From Fasciolopsis buskii (lineage: Eukaryota > Platyhelminthes > Trematoda > Plagiorchiida > Fasciolidae), in the NCBI GenBank assembly GCA_008360955.1, contig LUCM01005575.1, positions 124,001-188,000 on the forward strand: DNA of 64,000 nucleotides, written 5' to 3'. Below, piece by piece: positions 12,401 to 25,900 of this stretch. Every line of letters begins with the position of its first letter. Position 1 is the stretch's first letter. The notes below the pieces were generated by a model. It searched no databases, was not told where the DNA came from, and saw only the letters and a list, made by a program, of their open reading frames with translations. The position numbers and the translations under genes are program-made.

Positions 12401-15400
12401 AAAATACTGAGGACATAGTTTTAGATCTCATTTATTTTCCACCTATTCATGGACCTTTGGAATTTCAGTGAGGTTAACTGACCTTTTAATCTGAACCTCA
12501 TTTCATCATTTTTTGGAACATCTCAGAGTTTTGGAATGCATATTTTCCTTGAATTATGTAACCGGTAAAGAGATAACGTTTTTTTCTAATAATTTAGAAA
12601 TCTGACTGAACGATTGATATCAGCCCTTTCGATATTGCTATGACCAGCCGTTAGCTAGTTATTCGATGCCTTTCGTTCTTGTCATTTACGTGGGTCATAC
12701 ACTTCAACCATCTGACAGATCGCTACTCAGCACGTGGACATGTTTCTGAAAAATGTTAATTTCACACGAATGTTCTCCTTGGTCCAGTATCTTGTTATCA
12801 CATTAGCGCACGATGTATCATTGTCCATGCTAAGTCACCTGTTACGTGAGCGTGTTTCATTGCTTACTTTTGCCAAAAATAACTTCAGTTATTCAAATAC
12901 TACACTAAATTTTGTTACTGCAGGCGTTCTCGTCCACTTACTTTTTTCCTAATTTGTCTAAAAAATACTTTCCAGTAAGAACAGTAGGCTACAGTTCGAA
13001 GGTTTTTTGACTTAAGCGAAGCAGCGATTGGCAATGGACGAATCATTTCTGTCCACTTTCACAGGGTTCTTTCCCAACCACCTGCCGTGAATGCGGACAC
13101 TCCCCAAGTCTCTGTACTCACTCTAATTTTCTGTCCAGTGCTTCAAGCTTCGTTCGCTCTCTTTTGTTGCTCCTCTTATGTCGTTCTCCGCAGTCCCAAC
13201 GCCAATAGTGACCATGACTGTAGTACACTTATTGCATCACTAAATTTTGAGTGTGAGCATATTACGTGGCATTTAAAGCTTGTGAAAACTTCCTTCTGTC
13301 TATTTCTTTAAAGCAATCGTTTTTCCTACGCCTGTCCTTTGATCTAAACTAACTACGTTTTCGTGATCAGCCTATAGGCGCTTCGTCATGGTGGCTCCTC
13401 TTTTTAAGCCAGCTTAATTCTCAGACTGCTTGTAGAGTTAGGTTTCCATTCGGCATCAGATATTCCTTATTTGCAGCTCATTCTCTTCACTTGTACAAAG
13501 TGTGATTCCGCCCTCCATTGACTGTTGAAATCAAGCCTGAAGTGGCGTATCGTATTCCGTTCCTACTCTTTTTCAACCTCCTGCCTGCAGTCACTAGCTT
13601 ATCATCAGGTAGCTGCTTTGCTGGCTCTTTTCCGCTTTTCACTCATCAAATAATACACTGGCTGTTGCTATTGCGGCAACGTTTTACCGCCCACCTCGAA
13701 TAGAACCAACTAGATTTCCTTATCACTGCAGCCACTGGATGTCGTACCTGTCTGCTTACCCGATTAATGCAACATACTCGTTCGTTCTACCTCCCACAAA
13801 CTTCTAATTATCCATTTTTTAAAAAAGGTCAACAGACCGGATGCTGGCTGAATTTTTTCTCATACAGCTATTTTACTATAGGTCTTTCGACTAATGTGTT
13901 CGTCCTTAGATCGCAACTTATTTCACTTGTAGCAAAAATCAATGTGCAAACGCTGAAAATCTGTTCATTCTATGTGAAAATCGGGTACTGATTTGCGCCA
14001 GTTAGGAAAGGGTATCGATACAAAAGAATTCTCGCTCATGACATGCAGATGACGTAGACATGTGACCGTTATAACCACATTGATCACATGCGCGGATATA
14101 GCCGAAAACAAAAATCTGATCTCATTTTGATGAACAGGAAAAGCATTTATCCTGCTGTTCCATACCTCCCATTGTTGTTGTCGTCATTTTGAATGGCAGA
14201 CCAATTTTATTACTTGATAATTGTGTACACGTTAAATTGTGACGCTGTCAGTCCATTTTTTGCCTCAAATTCGTTTTCATATTACCACATACACGTTATC
14301 GATCACGGTGAATGCAGTTTGCGCGTGTGTAGCCAAAAGGTTCAGAAAGTATTGTGAAAACCTGTTTATCGACCGTGTTAGCGATCGGGAAACGTCGACT
14401 AATCGGGAGAGAAACAACTTGCCTCGCACCGCAGCCTCAGGTAAACGGGTTTGACAAGCCAATGAACATTCGTGCTGCCGATTAACCGGTTATCTGGTGT
14501 GCCCCAATAAGACCACCGGACGCGCCGTAAATAGCGCAACACACGCAACGATTGTGACTTGTAGGTGCATCATGAAGACCACCCAGATTCAACTAGGCAT
14601 CGAATCGCTTAAAAGTGGGACAGAACGTATCAGCTTGTTGCAACAATCTCGGATGTGTTGTGTTAAATAAACCAAAAAGGTTTGAAATTCTGGAACTGGA
14701 CACTGACTACTGGGAAGCGAATGGATGAGAGAATGTCTGTTATGAAATTAACGAACAATTTGTTGCTAACAGAGTCAGTTTTTAAGATTGAGTAATGATG
14801 ATATTCTCTAAACAAATCCTGTCATCACTGTGTTCTATGCAGCTAGGGGTTGGAAGGTGGATCGAGGTGGTCACTGGTGGTTAGTGTGATCAAAATGTAT
14901 GGGAATTTTACCCAATGAAATAACCCCTGTATATCCCGTTAAGTTATCCAGTTGGGGGTCAAAAGATCCCAAAGGGATTATAGGAGACAATAAATGATAC
15001 GGCGGAGTACCACAGGTAATGGCGTTCTGACATTCGAAATCTTTCCCATTCTATGGTTTTAAACTTATTATCTTACGGTTGAACTTTCATTGTTTCTCAT
15101 TCCTATTTTTTCTCCTTTGAGTATTTGGTGCTGTGAGACAGTAAAAAATCAGAGCAAGCCAGTACAAGATTAGCAATCATGAAATGGCATTGTGTTAAAC
15201 TCGGCTTATAAAACCAATCTGTGGAAGATTCGACCGTCAGGAAGTTCTCAGCTTAGCAGAAGTGACATACATGAAAACTGTAGTTTACTGTTACCATCGT
15301 CTGGGAAGAACACCCGGTGAGCCTGTCACGTTCGCCCAAGTGGCAATCATTCAAGTGCACTACGCGTTCCCAACCGTTTTTGAGTATGTGCAGTTTTCGT

Positions 15401-16768
15401 TGCGCTACCAAAATTCCAATTACGAAAGCGGACAAATGCGCTTGCAAGTGATGATCCTGTCAGTGAACACGAACCCATTAAAATTACAGCTTCTGTTTCA
15501 TGCAAAGGATTGTAGTTTGTTCCCGGTACATTTATTTTGCGAGTCTTAACTCAAACTCTCTGAGTGTTCACATGACTAGACCACTGTTCATCGATCTTCA
15601 GACGACTACAGTCAAACGCAGTCTCAAACGAGATAGAATCGAACCCTGTAGTTTTACCAGGGTTGTCAACTACATAAATTAAGTGAGTCATTCTGTCTGT
15701 CTCTTCCACGAAGACACTCTAGCACAGATTACCACATGGAGCAATCAGCAAAACTGACAAGAAGAAAAGCCCTTGCACTTAACTATCTTGGCAAATATAA
15801 AAACGTGTATATTGCCAAGTTAGAGTAAAATTGATTGTGTCCCTTTATCACTCCCAAGATTAAATGAATCGAAAACACCAAGTAAGGTGCATTGATTGTG
15901 TAACCATGTGAGCAACCCTTCTGGTCCGAGAAATCTCTTTTTTTTCTGACAAGGACAGTATTGATCAGCTATCAATTGCCTAATCTTATCCTTTTCATAA
16001 GCGTCGCATGAAAGCACTTTGAACCACCCCTTGTCTCACACGCGCTAGGGTCGGACGGACAAAGTGAAACAGGTGAAATGCTTTTTTCATCGTGTTTTAT
16101 ATTTCCAATCGAATTGTGCTTGGCGGATTATGCTAGATCCGGGAACCTTTAAGGACGCAAGAATTGAATTGGGCATGCCTTTTCAGCTACGATCCCAAAT
16201 TGTTGACGGTTTCTGTCGCCATGAGATCGACCGGAAGTAATGGGAGAGCTAGAACACTGTACCCCAAGGCCATCTGATATCAACCGCAGGGAACATCTAG
16301 ACTGGGATCTCATGTATGGTATTAATCTGTTTAGCATAATAGGACTCTAATATAATTCTTCTTTAGAAATCCATGACTTCGGTATTTCACGAGCACTGAT
16401 GAATAATTCTTCACGATTATACGGAACACATTTTTCATTTACTTCAATTCAACTCGGTATTCGTTCCGTACGCCTTGGTCGGTGAATTTTCATCATGGTT
16501 TCTACGTTCTGTTTGTGATTTGCAAAATGAGAAACTAGAGGAATGCACATATTCAACTAAACAAACAGTTACGTAGTTCTGCCGATGTCTTCGACGAATC
16601 AACAACCCGTCGGGAATGATGTCGTAAAATGGAGTTGCTGTTAGCCGAAGTATGATTAGAAAAGGAACTCATGAAATTATTCATAAGGTGATATTAATAC
16701 TCAGTTGGCCATTAGGAAACCGTGGGAGCGATATACAGCTATTTCATTTTTATTACGTATACTCAGCA
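9472..16768. other. Stretch without supported gene
   Basis: No open frame here shows a domain I recognise. The fourth copy of the dispersed motif (gtcaaaattattcgg) lies at 9961-9975, about 550 bp after the third at 9405-9419. The basic 83-residue minus-strand frame at 11215-11466 and the 95-residue plus-strand frame at 15262-15549 have no recognisable family features and are probably chance openings. Confidence 0.35.
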
Positions 16769-16965
16769 GTGCATATCCACCGCGGCCGAACTGGACTGCA
16801 TACTCGAGACGAAAGCCTGAGCTGATTGGATTAGCCAATGCGTAACCTCATATGGTGAATTGCAACGACCTGTCGGGAGATTCCCCGGCAGCGTAATGAC
16901 TACGGCGTTCCACCCAATCGTTGGTTCCGGGTTCCCGTCCTAGTTCGGGGGCCGTGGATATGCAC
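16769..16965. mobile_element. 197-bp element with inverted terminal repeats
   Basis: Ends form an inverted repeat: gtgcatatccac (16769-16780) against gtggatatgcac (16954-16965) is a perfect 12-bp match. It extends inward as imperfect pairing to about 24 bp (cgcggccgaact against agttcgggggcc). The interior is GC-richer than its surroundings and has no open frame of note. The segment ggttccgggttcccgtcc (16923-16940) superficially resembles a tRNA T-arm, but no matching A box or cloverleaf was found. It is compatible with a MITE or other palindromic dispersed repeat; no target-site duplication is evident. Confidence 0.5.
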
Positions 16966-18185
16966 CGGCGAACCTTCACAACAGGGATGAAACAATTGTA
17001 CATCGCTTCAATGGTTTATCAAGGGTGAGTCCAGCGTTGAAATCACATAGTGAATAACCTCACGTAACACACAATATCCTACTGCTAACAATCGGCAAAT
17101 AGGAATTTTAGTCGTGTCGGCAACGGCACACACACACACGGAACAGGGAATTCGGTATATCTGAGCAGGATTAACCGGAATAATCGACAAGCGATTCATC
17201 AGTCCCATTTTCCAATAGATATGGACGTTTCTTGTGTTGTAAGTCCTCCCACGGGCTAACATCTGGGGCAAGTTCTAGTGATCCATATGCTATAAAATTC
17301 TAGTGAGACATACCGATTAAACTTTTCAGGGGTAGTCAGCTATGACCTAAGTTTCTCATCCAGTATAGTCAGCTACGTTGTGCTACGCGACGTTTCTCCT
17401 CTCTAGTGAATAGAAGAGCTGAGCTGAAACAACCTGGATCAATCACCCAGCAATCAATGCTTTCTATATGACTAGACGGGATCTCATTTACCACCAGTGA
17501 AACAAGACAGTTTACTGAATATTTACAATGACTGCAAATGACATAACAAAATTGCAGCTTTGATGAGATCTCATTGCACTCCAATATTCAGGATGTTTGC
17601 AGTGAGCAAAATATTTTTAAACTTTGATTGATTTTATTGGTCATTCCGAACTAAACGAACGCCTCACCTGCTCTGCTGAGACCTTGCACAGTTTCAGGAT
17701 CTTAATTACTTATTACTCTTCAATACATTAGGCATTAAACGTTATGGAGCATACCCGTTTCACGCATCAAGCAATTATTCAAAAATGTCTCCATCAAGAA
17801 ACGATGGAAGCACGGTACATCTGTTTCGTCCTTGTCACACATGCTCAACAGTCAATATCCATTGAGTCCCAAATTGGACGCGGCCATGGGGGAACATGTG
17901 AATTGGATGTGATCACCGTTAGGCTTACAAATAAATTTTCAAATAAATCGCTGTTTTCTCAGTCGTCAATTTTTGACTGACACTCCAACCGCGGTTCTGG
18001 ACGGATAATGATCATCATCTCTCAGACAAAGTGCTGTTTGCTATCCAAAACTGACCATGTTACGGTGATGACTGAAATCTTTCACACTTTCTGAGTTACT
18101 CAAGGTACAGAACTAGAAAAATAATTACGCGGCTCATCTCAGGTATGTGTTTATGTGCACCCCTGACTGTCAAAAATGTTTCTAG
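16966..18185. other. Stretch without supported gene
   Basis: No recognised coding, RNA or repeat feature. There is a short (CA)n run near 17126-17138 inside otherwise unassigned sequence. Confidence 0.35.
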
Positions 18186-18430
18186 GAAGACCACAGACGC
18201 TCACGGCTTTCCAGGATACTTGGTTGATCCTAGTCGGAACAAAAATGTGCAATCTGATGAAGATTGTTCGACGGCTTCCGGGAAAGAACTATGCTCGTTA
18301 CCATGTTACAGGTGAGTGGAAGCTGTATAGGATTTCCATCGTTCATAACAGCTTACGTTGTTCGAATTATGTTTGCAGTACAAAGACATGGGGCCAGTAC
18401 GTTGAACGTTCTATTTCTACTGCAAAATAG
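18186..18430 (+). other. Weak candidate: two short exons with a 67-nt intron
   Basis: A 126-nt open segment (18186-18311) is preceded by tttctag and followed by the strong donor acag|gtgagt. A second acceptor (gtttgcag, ending at 18378) follows after 67 nt. Joined, one frame reads hydrophilic sequence beginning KTTDAHGFPGYLVDPSRNK and ends at TAG (18428-18430). A 43-nt possible intron (18143-18185, gtatgt...ttctag) lies just upstream. Very short introns are known in flatworms, which makes the layout plausible. However, I recognise no protein family, a second frame is also open across the first segment, and strong-looking splice sites arise by chance in a window this size. Confidence 0.2.
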
Positions 18431-21400
18431 GATACGGTATAAGTCTGGGCATGTATAATGATGAGTGGAATGAAGTGCTTCTCCTGTAACGGAAAAAGTG
18501 AAAAAGACGTCCGTTCTACTTTGGTCGCAAATACTCAGTCGGTTCTACCTTATGGCCGTTATCTCCAATCTCCACTAACTGTACTGAGAAAAACGAAGTC
18601 GATCAGATAAAAAAGTTGATTTTTGTTCAAAATCAAATAACTTATATTGGTCTTTCATGACCACCATTCATTCATCGATTCTTCTGAAGGATAATTAGGC
18701 CTCTTGATATTCGTCGACTTTCTCATGCACCGTTTTCACTGGGATTATCGATTGGCATAATCAGCGCGAAGTTGTCACAGCTGTGTTAACCTCTGGTCCT
18801 GGTAGTGAATATGACGAATCAATCCCAGCTACCCTCACTGTGCTGAGAAGCAATCAAAAGAAAGCTGACTGCATGACTGCGTAATCATATACAATTGATT
18901 GAACCACAAAGAGTTCAAGCAAGACTCTCCTTACCGCAAGTTTGGCGGTATATCTACAGCATGTGTTAGAACTTTTGAGAAACAAACCTCCCAACTAGAA
19001 ATTCCGATACAGAATCCATTCATTCGCTTCTCGGTTTACCAGCATTTCCTATCTTTTGGTGTTCACCGTTTGGAATGTTTATCTATTTTTCTGTGTTATA
19101 TTTGGAAACGGTGTGCATATCACAGTAATCTGATTAAATTTAACTTGATCACTTTTGCTCTTTCTATGTGGCTTGGCACAAAACGAGTGCTAAAAACGTG
19201 AAGAGTTCAACAGCTTTTCAGGCACTGGATTGTGCAAAATGGGCGAACTATTTAGTGAACACTTTAGATATGCAATAAATGAACGATTTAGAGATGCTTT
19301 TTGAGATGCAGTTCCGGGATGAATAAATAAACCTCGTCGACGAACTGCACTTCACTGCACAGTACCTTTTGATGTTCAGGAAATGTACGATGTAGTGTTG
19401 TTGCTTCGACGCAAAATCTGGTGTTCTGTCAAAGAGCATAGTGATAAAACTGCAAAAAATGTTGTGTACCGTACCACTCAAGGTCAGCTCTTAGCTGCAA
19501 CCAGACCTAATGATATTCATTCTTCTGTTATTAGTATTCTACCATAGCATGCGCTCTTTTACTTCAACATATGAAAATTAACTATACCTTGAACTTGACT
19601 CATTCACTATTCGTTCTGTCCTCTCTCTGACGCGCACTGGCGTTGATTCCCATTGCCTGGTTCGAACTCGGCAGACCTGTTTATTTGACCGTGTTCTCGG
19701 GGCAAACTGTTTGCAGAATTTTTGAAGTATTGTAGTGCTTATATCCTGGATGTATGCAGCAAAATCAACAACAAAAGCCATAAGGCTGACTCGGTTGATA
19801 ACACTGAATGAAACGCCAATCATTTCGGGCTTCACATTCAGCACCCCAATACATGAAAACAAACAACCTCATTCCAACTTGCACGTGAAAAGAATGATAG
19901 TCAAAGAACGGCCAAAATGTCGGTTACATGCTCTGCTCTCTCGATCACATTTGACGAGGAAGAACAAATATTAAAGTCACGTGTATCTACTATCTCAAAC
20001 GCGGCTCGGTTTTAGTCTCTGGTGCTGATTCAACGGACAGTTTTCAAGATATTAAGCGATAAAACTTTGTGATTGAGAAAAATGATATGGTTTATTAAAT
20101 CAGAAATAATGTGTTTATTTGATATGGGTATCCAACTGTGATTGATCGACCAGTGACAGACTAATAAACTTACTTAGACTGCTATAACCTTGGTACCCGG
20201 AAAACTCCCGTGTACTTAGTCCCTGATGCATTCGTCTAATTAGGTGATGTCAATTCAGATAGTCCGGGAGTGTACAATCTCCTCGGTTGTCGTGATCGTT
20301 TTGCTGACGAAGACAAATACTTTAAAATCTCAGAATCTCCTAAAAGGTGATTTTATAAAACGGAAATTCTCAATAGGACTGGTGCGGAAGTTCCTGTCCA
20401 TACCTACCTGACGCTGCCACTCGGTGACCATATGCACCAGTATACTCCATTGATGTTGACAATCGGAAGAAATCCCGTGATATTTCTGGTGCGTACCACA
20501 CTCTGGTTACCGAACTGAATCCACGTGCAGTTCACGTGACTCGATAGGATTGGGCTTTGAATATATTTAGACATCAATCAATCAAAAGCTGTGTAATCAA
20601 GATGTGATTGAATCTGATTACAAGTGATGGAATTTGTAAACTTCCAACCACATGGCCTCACTCAACTTTTAGAACAAATACCATGGGCCAAAAAACAACC
20701 GGCATGTTGCTACGTTGTGTTAGTTTCGGTGGGCATTTCCTCTCATTCCGATAAAACGAAGGTTTATTTACATTTCACCCAACTTTCTGAACCTAGACCG
20801 CGCGACCTGTCCTCCCGTAAACGTTTTGCTTATTCTACTTTCTCGTGAAGGTTTATCCCTTGTTTTCAGTTATCCCATTATTTTCCAACACTATGGAAAT
20901 CGTCACTTCTACTCTCCAAATCTTTCGGATTTTAGCCGGTCCACGCGAATACGATGGCATCCCCTTTAATGGAAGGATTTCATCGACTAAAAGAAAAGAT
21001 GTAGAAAGTAGTCAACAGCGAAACGTCAACCACGCCCCGTCTGATCGAAAGTGAAACCGAGCGTGTGGACTCCATTTCTGAATATCAATTTCTGACCAGT
21101 CTGAATGCAAAACATCTATCAAAGGTGACTTCCGTGCATTGCTGAAGGAAGGACAGGTTACCCGCTTGTCCGATCACTATCGATATTAGCAACGCTGTAT
21201 TTATTCAACCACCCACATCCTCGTGTTCACTAACTCTTTCCATTAATTGAACTAAAGTTGAACTCACACAAGAGAAAAGTGCCGCTTCCAAGAATGCAAC
21301 TGTTGGTAGTCCGGGCGCTTTATCTTCATGCATTCTTGAATACAACCCCCGTACGTTGCACAAAGTCGCTGTTTGTCAGACAAAAAAAAATCCTCGTATT

Positions 21401-22580
21401 CATGTGCCAGGCTGATAGAAGTCAACAATCATTAATCTTATTCCTAACAAAACAACATCAACCATTTTTTCCATTGGCTTCATCCTGCTTTCCAATGAGC
21501 ATGTCACACTCGGTTTTCTCTTAAGTTACACTGTGGGTGTTTGATAGTCTGATTATTACAATCAATAAACCTAACGCCTTCAGTCGGTTGGCTCGATTCT
21601 GATTTATTCCCACTGAGCTTAACCAAGCGAGAATGACCAAATGACCTTCGGCAATTCAGTAACATTGTTTTCTCTACTTGTTGTCACCAAACGGTTTTAT
21701 AGGTGTACACAGGATAAAGTTCATTGGCCGTATAGCCCCGTCTCTTGGGCACAGTGTCCCATTCACCTTTGAACGTGTCACGAAAACTTGACCGCATTTC
21801 CTTTGTTTTAGGGCAAAAGTGAATGGTTACCCGTCATGTTTCCCGCCAAGCAGTCTGGTGTTTCCTTTGCATCAATCTTTGAAATGCCTTCCAACAGCCG
21901 AACAATGTAATGCGAATCATTTTAGATTATATAACCAAACACTAACTTCACCATTGGTTTAGAAATCAGAGAGTGAGAACAATTTCGACCAAATTAAATT
22001 CACAACACCTGCCACTTAAAGTGGTTGGTCCTGGGTTCGAGACTCGATGATAACTCCCGGGTGAAAGGTAAGTCCGCTGGTGGCTCCTAAGAAGCACAGC
22101 CTAGACAGTTGGACTACGCGTCAGCCTAGTTTTCACCCACTGCGATTGCTGTGCCACATGGTCGATTGTAAAAGTATCTCAGGGAACAGTCAATGCATGT
22201 GTTGAATAAAATGTCTTCTGAATAGAGACACTACTTCTGGTGTAATTTATCAAATGCTCTTGAATGTTCATGAACTTGTTTGTGAGATATACGTCAAAAT
22301 AATGGAATAACTTCAGGTCTGTCGAATGAGAAAATGACTGCACCCAGTGTGTTTCCCATAGATATTCTCAGTGAAATTCATTCTATTGTCAGGTCAACTT
22401 CATTCATGGAGTGTACAACTGATAACCTTCATGTTCCAAAGTATGCCCTTGATCAAAATAAAGATGCATGCACCGGAAAAAAATCGTACAAATATTGGTA
22501 CAATGTAATCACTACTAATTTAATCCGTATGTTGTTTGTTGTTTATTATCTGTTCCCTTGTTCTTACAGCAATGAGTTGC
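18431..22580. other. Stretch without supported gene
   Basis: Only short open frames without recognisable motifs. Two tRNA B-box-like sequences occur, ggttcgaactc near 19669-19679 and gggttcgagactc near 22034-22046, but neither has a convincing A box at the right distance. They may mark old SINE pieces. Confidence 0.3.
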
Positions 22581-22978
22581 CATCATCTGGAAGAATTGAA
22601 GAGAATAATAAAGTAATAAAAATATCGATCTTCGCAACCTTCTGTCTCGGTACAGGTGACATACAATTCTCATTTAACGAAACATTATACATGCAACGAG
22701 ACACTGTGTCTATGAGGTTCCCATCGGCTTCACTACCTGCCGACGCATTCCTGGTAAAACAGAAAAGAGCTAAGCTGAAACATGTTCTCGATTATTTTGA
22801 GAACTAGCGCCGATGTGTGCATCATGCATTCCGTGTGACTGATGCTGTGCGAGACTTAAATTCACGTTTCACAATTGACCGAAAGAGAAACGATCACTTA
22901 ACATTCCTGAATGCATCTCATACGAGTTCAGAAGAGTGTCAGATCCAGCAAAAGGTTCATCAAAAACGCTCTTGAATA
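22580..22978 (+). pseudogene. Penelope-like element reverse transcriptase remnant, catalytic site destroyed
   Basis: Plus-strand frame containing IQFSFNETLYMQRDTVSMRF followed by PADAFLVKQKRAKLKHVLDY. This corresponds to the Penelope-like RT block with FxFN, Y-Q-D-V-MG-P and ADxF. After one in-frame TAG (22805-22807), the same frame continues RRCVHHAFRVTDAVRDLNSR, then NDHLTFLN, matching the Penelope-like region 'RYVDDTF...F' and 'LxFLD'. The catalytic YVDD is replaced by CVHH (22814-22825), removing both metal-binding aspartates. The frame ends at TGA near 22973. No GIY-YIG domain and no inverted terminal repeats were found around it. It is an inactive fragment of the family seen more completely at 29.7 kb. 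Confidence 0.7.
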
Positions 22979-22979
22979 A

Positions 22980-25900
22980 ATAGGCCCTTTTCTGGACTGG
23001 GCGACCGAGCAGTACAATCGCTGGGTAGTGAGTCGATGGTCACTAGAAACAATCTACGAGAAAACAGTTACTCAAATCGATGCATTGGAAACAACCTGAT
23101 GAATAAGCTCCTGAGATTTTCAATGAAGTGCATAATTAAGAAGGACTTATTCGATAGTCTACCATCTAAAGTGGACTGTGAGACTTTAGGTTGACCTTTA
23201 GGCGCAGTAATCTTTCACCCGTCCAGGCCCACCACAGTGAGATGTGAGCCTCAAAGCGCTCCACCAACAAGGATAGATTGTCGATGCTGAACTCACCAGT
23301 TGCTGATTATCGTTCGAATGTGTTTGCAGTGCATCTCACACGGGAGAGCCACAACAGTATCCAGCCGGAATGAAGGAACATTATACTCCTTAGCAGAGCT
23401 AAGAATGGGAAGGACCGATCCATACCTGTATCTTAGCATTCCTAATTCACGCTGGACATGATGTAAATCCAGGAAAGTGAGCTTCTTTTGTCATGCTGCT
23501 TAGAATTTCTACCCGTATGTCGATGAGATAAATCGGTTTACAGTATCGCTGGGTATTTAAGATATGGTCAGTAAATGTATTTTTCCAGTGAATGTGTCAA
23601 TCCAAGTTTGGCGTCGAATTTCCTACCCCCTGGTGATCCTCAAAACAGTCGTTTTGCTTCTCTTTTCCCAAACACATTTGGTTCGCGCTTTTAGCCGTTC
23701 TGCCAGTTCTGGGGAGATATTTTTACCTGTTTCCGCACTGTTATTTTCGCAATGAAGGCGACCGTCTATTTGTCACGATTAGCGATAACGCAAGTGCTCG
23801 AAAGTTGGGCATGTGGATACAGGGGATAAAATAATAATAAAATGAAACGGATTTCTGGAAACTTCCTGTTTTGATTAGTTCAATTACAAACATATGGAAA
23901 CGAATAAAGGATGCTGTCACTGTTAGACTGGGTGACCAAAGGGTAATTTCAAAGTGGTCAGGAAAATGAGACTGAAGAAGTCGCTATGGCATTATCTTAG
24001 GGGCCTCTGTTAGCCGATCTACTTATTACCGAATAAAAAAATGTCTTTGTGGTACGCGAAAAGCAGAGCTGTATGCTGTATGGCAATTCCTCAAGTTTCA
24101 GCTAGGGAAAGACTGCCATCTCGGTGGTTAGTCTTGAATGAGGTCATACGCGCTGAATAAGCGGCTACTTACAAGCAATGACAGAGTGGAGGGCTTGGTA
24201 CCTTACCGCGTGCCAAGCGTTCTACCTTTGGAATGACAGAAATTTTTGTTGATGATACTTTAATGTGGCAAGCTAAATTTCACCATTCTTGTCTCCTCAG
24301 CAGTCGTTAGAAGAGGAGTATGTACTAAATTTCGCAGCCATAGGCCCTGCTATAATCCCAGAGATTGGTCAAGAAGCGTATCAGTTGTACCACCGGTCAC
24401 CCACTCCTGACTCTTTGGGAACTTATCGTTTTGCCTTATGACCTTGCAGCTCAGGCATTCTGAGTGGGTCGTGTAAGTCAATCTCCTACCGCGGTCTAGA
24501 AGTCCGCGTTGTAAGGTGCCCGCAAAGGAGCTAGAGACTACAATGGCCAATTGACGACGTGGATTAGGTAGAGCCCAAAAGAGCTTGCGTGAGAGTGGTA
24601 AATCCTACATGAACTACCCTCTTTCTCATCCCCTTTCTCTTCCATTGTTTTAGTCTAAGCCAGGCTTCCAATGACACCAGACCTTTAACCAGATTTGTGA
24701 ACTAAATATTTTCATACATTTTCTAAAAACAAAACGCGAACGATCGCCCCGTAAAGTCATCATCATGTGGGGCAACTTGCATGCTGGTCGATGATAAAGT
24801 GGAAACTAGATTCAGTTCTGAGCGAGTTTGATTGAGCCTATGGGGATATTAGTTTCACGTCAGAACTGAAAGACAAAGATCCACTCTCCAGAAAGTCTGA
24901 CTGGTCAGAATATCCATTCTATCTGCATTCGCAGAGTATAGGCAAACAAAACCTGATCCAGTCTCTTGCAGTTCATGCTGGACATATTTATTCGAACGAC
25001 GAATTTCCTTTGAAAGTAGAACCAACCATACAAGTGCCTCTGGCAAACGGTTATCCAGAAGATTCTACGGGAAAATGTCAATAGACGTTCAGCAGTAAAA
25101 GAACAGAGAAAAGACTCTCTCCTTGAAATCGAATGGTTATTGCAGAAAAGAAATTGGTGAATGGAAAACTGGGAATTTATTTGCCTGAAAACTTCACGTG
25201 CCATTTCCTGGCCGGTTCACTATTCCATGACAATTTCCAGTGACACTGATGAAAACTTGGCAGAAACGAATCACCATGCAGATGACGACATTCTCAAAAT
25301 CATCCACAGGATGTAGCTAGACCCATTAAAATCTGTTCTTAAACGGCATATAGTGAAACCGGAAGAATAATTTGTGGAATTTCTTAGTCTTTTTTGTCCC
25401 TATAACTGATCTGGCAAGTCCCTTATCCTGCTATAGTCTCGGGGTAAAAGTGATTAACAATGTTACTGGGTCTCATCAGCCTTGACGCGAAATTAGGACT
25501 GATAACTTTCATTCAATCTCCTCACATTCTCTAGTCACCTTTGTTTCACATTGCATCAACTGACAATTTCTTCTCTTAAAAATATTTTTCAATTATTTAT
25601 TGACCACCTGGTCCGAATCTTTGCATATTCTCTAGCTGTCACTTCCCATATCTATGGAATTGCGCTAATCAGAAGAAATTATCGCAAATCGAACTCACCT
25701 CGTTACTGTATTATTTTCCTTGGCTCCTATATTGGATAGCGGAGCAAGTTACTTGTGATTAGAATACTACCTAATTCCGAGTAATAACTGCGATCACACC
25801 TCGCCAGACAGATCAAAGGGCGAAGGTGCTTGACTGGTTGGATGAGCAAGTTCGTGTAATGCGCGTTCACGCGTCTGTAAAATCACTCAGTCGGTAAGAG

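Noticed and set aside
23425..23480. 2A-like or LINE N-terminal motif (reads HAGHDVNPGK)
   Set aside because: It lacks the residues expected between the Asp-Val and Asn-Pro-Gly parts, and no LINE endonuclease sequence follows.
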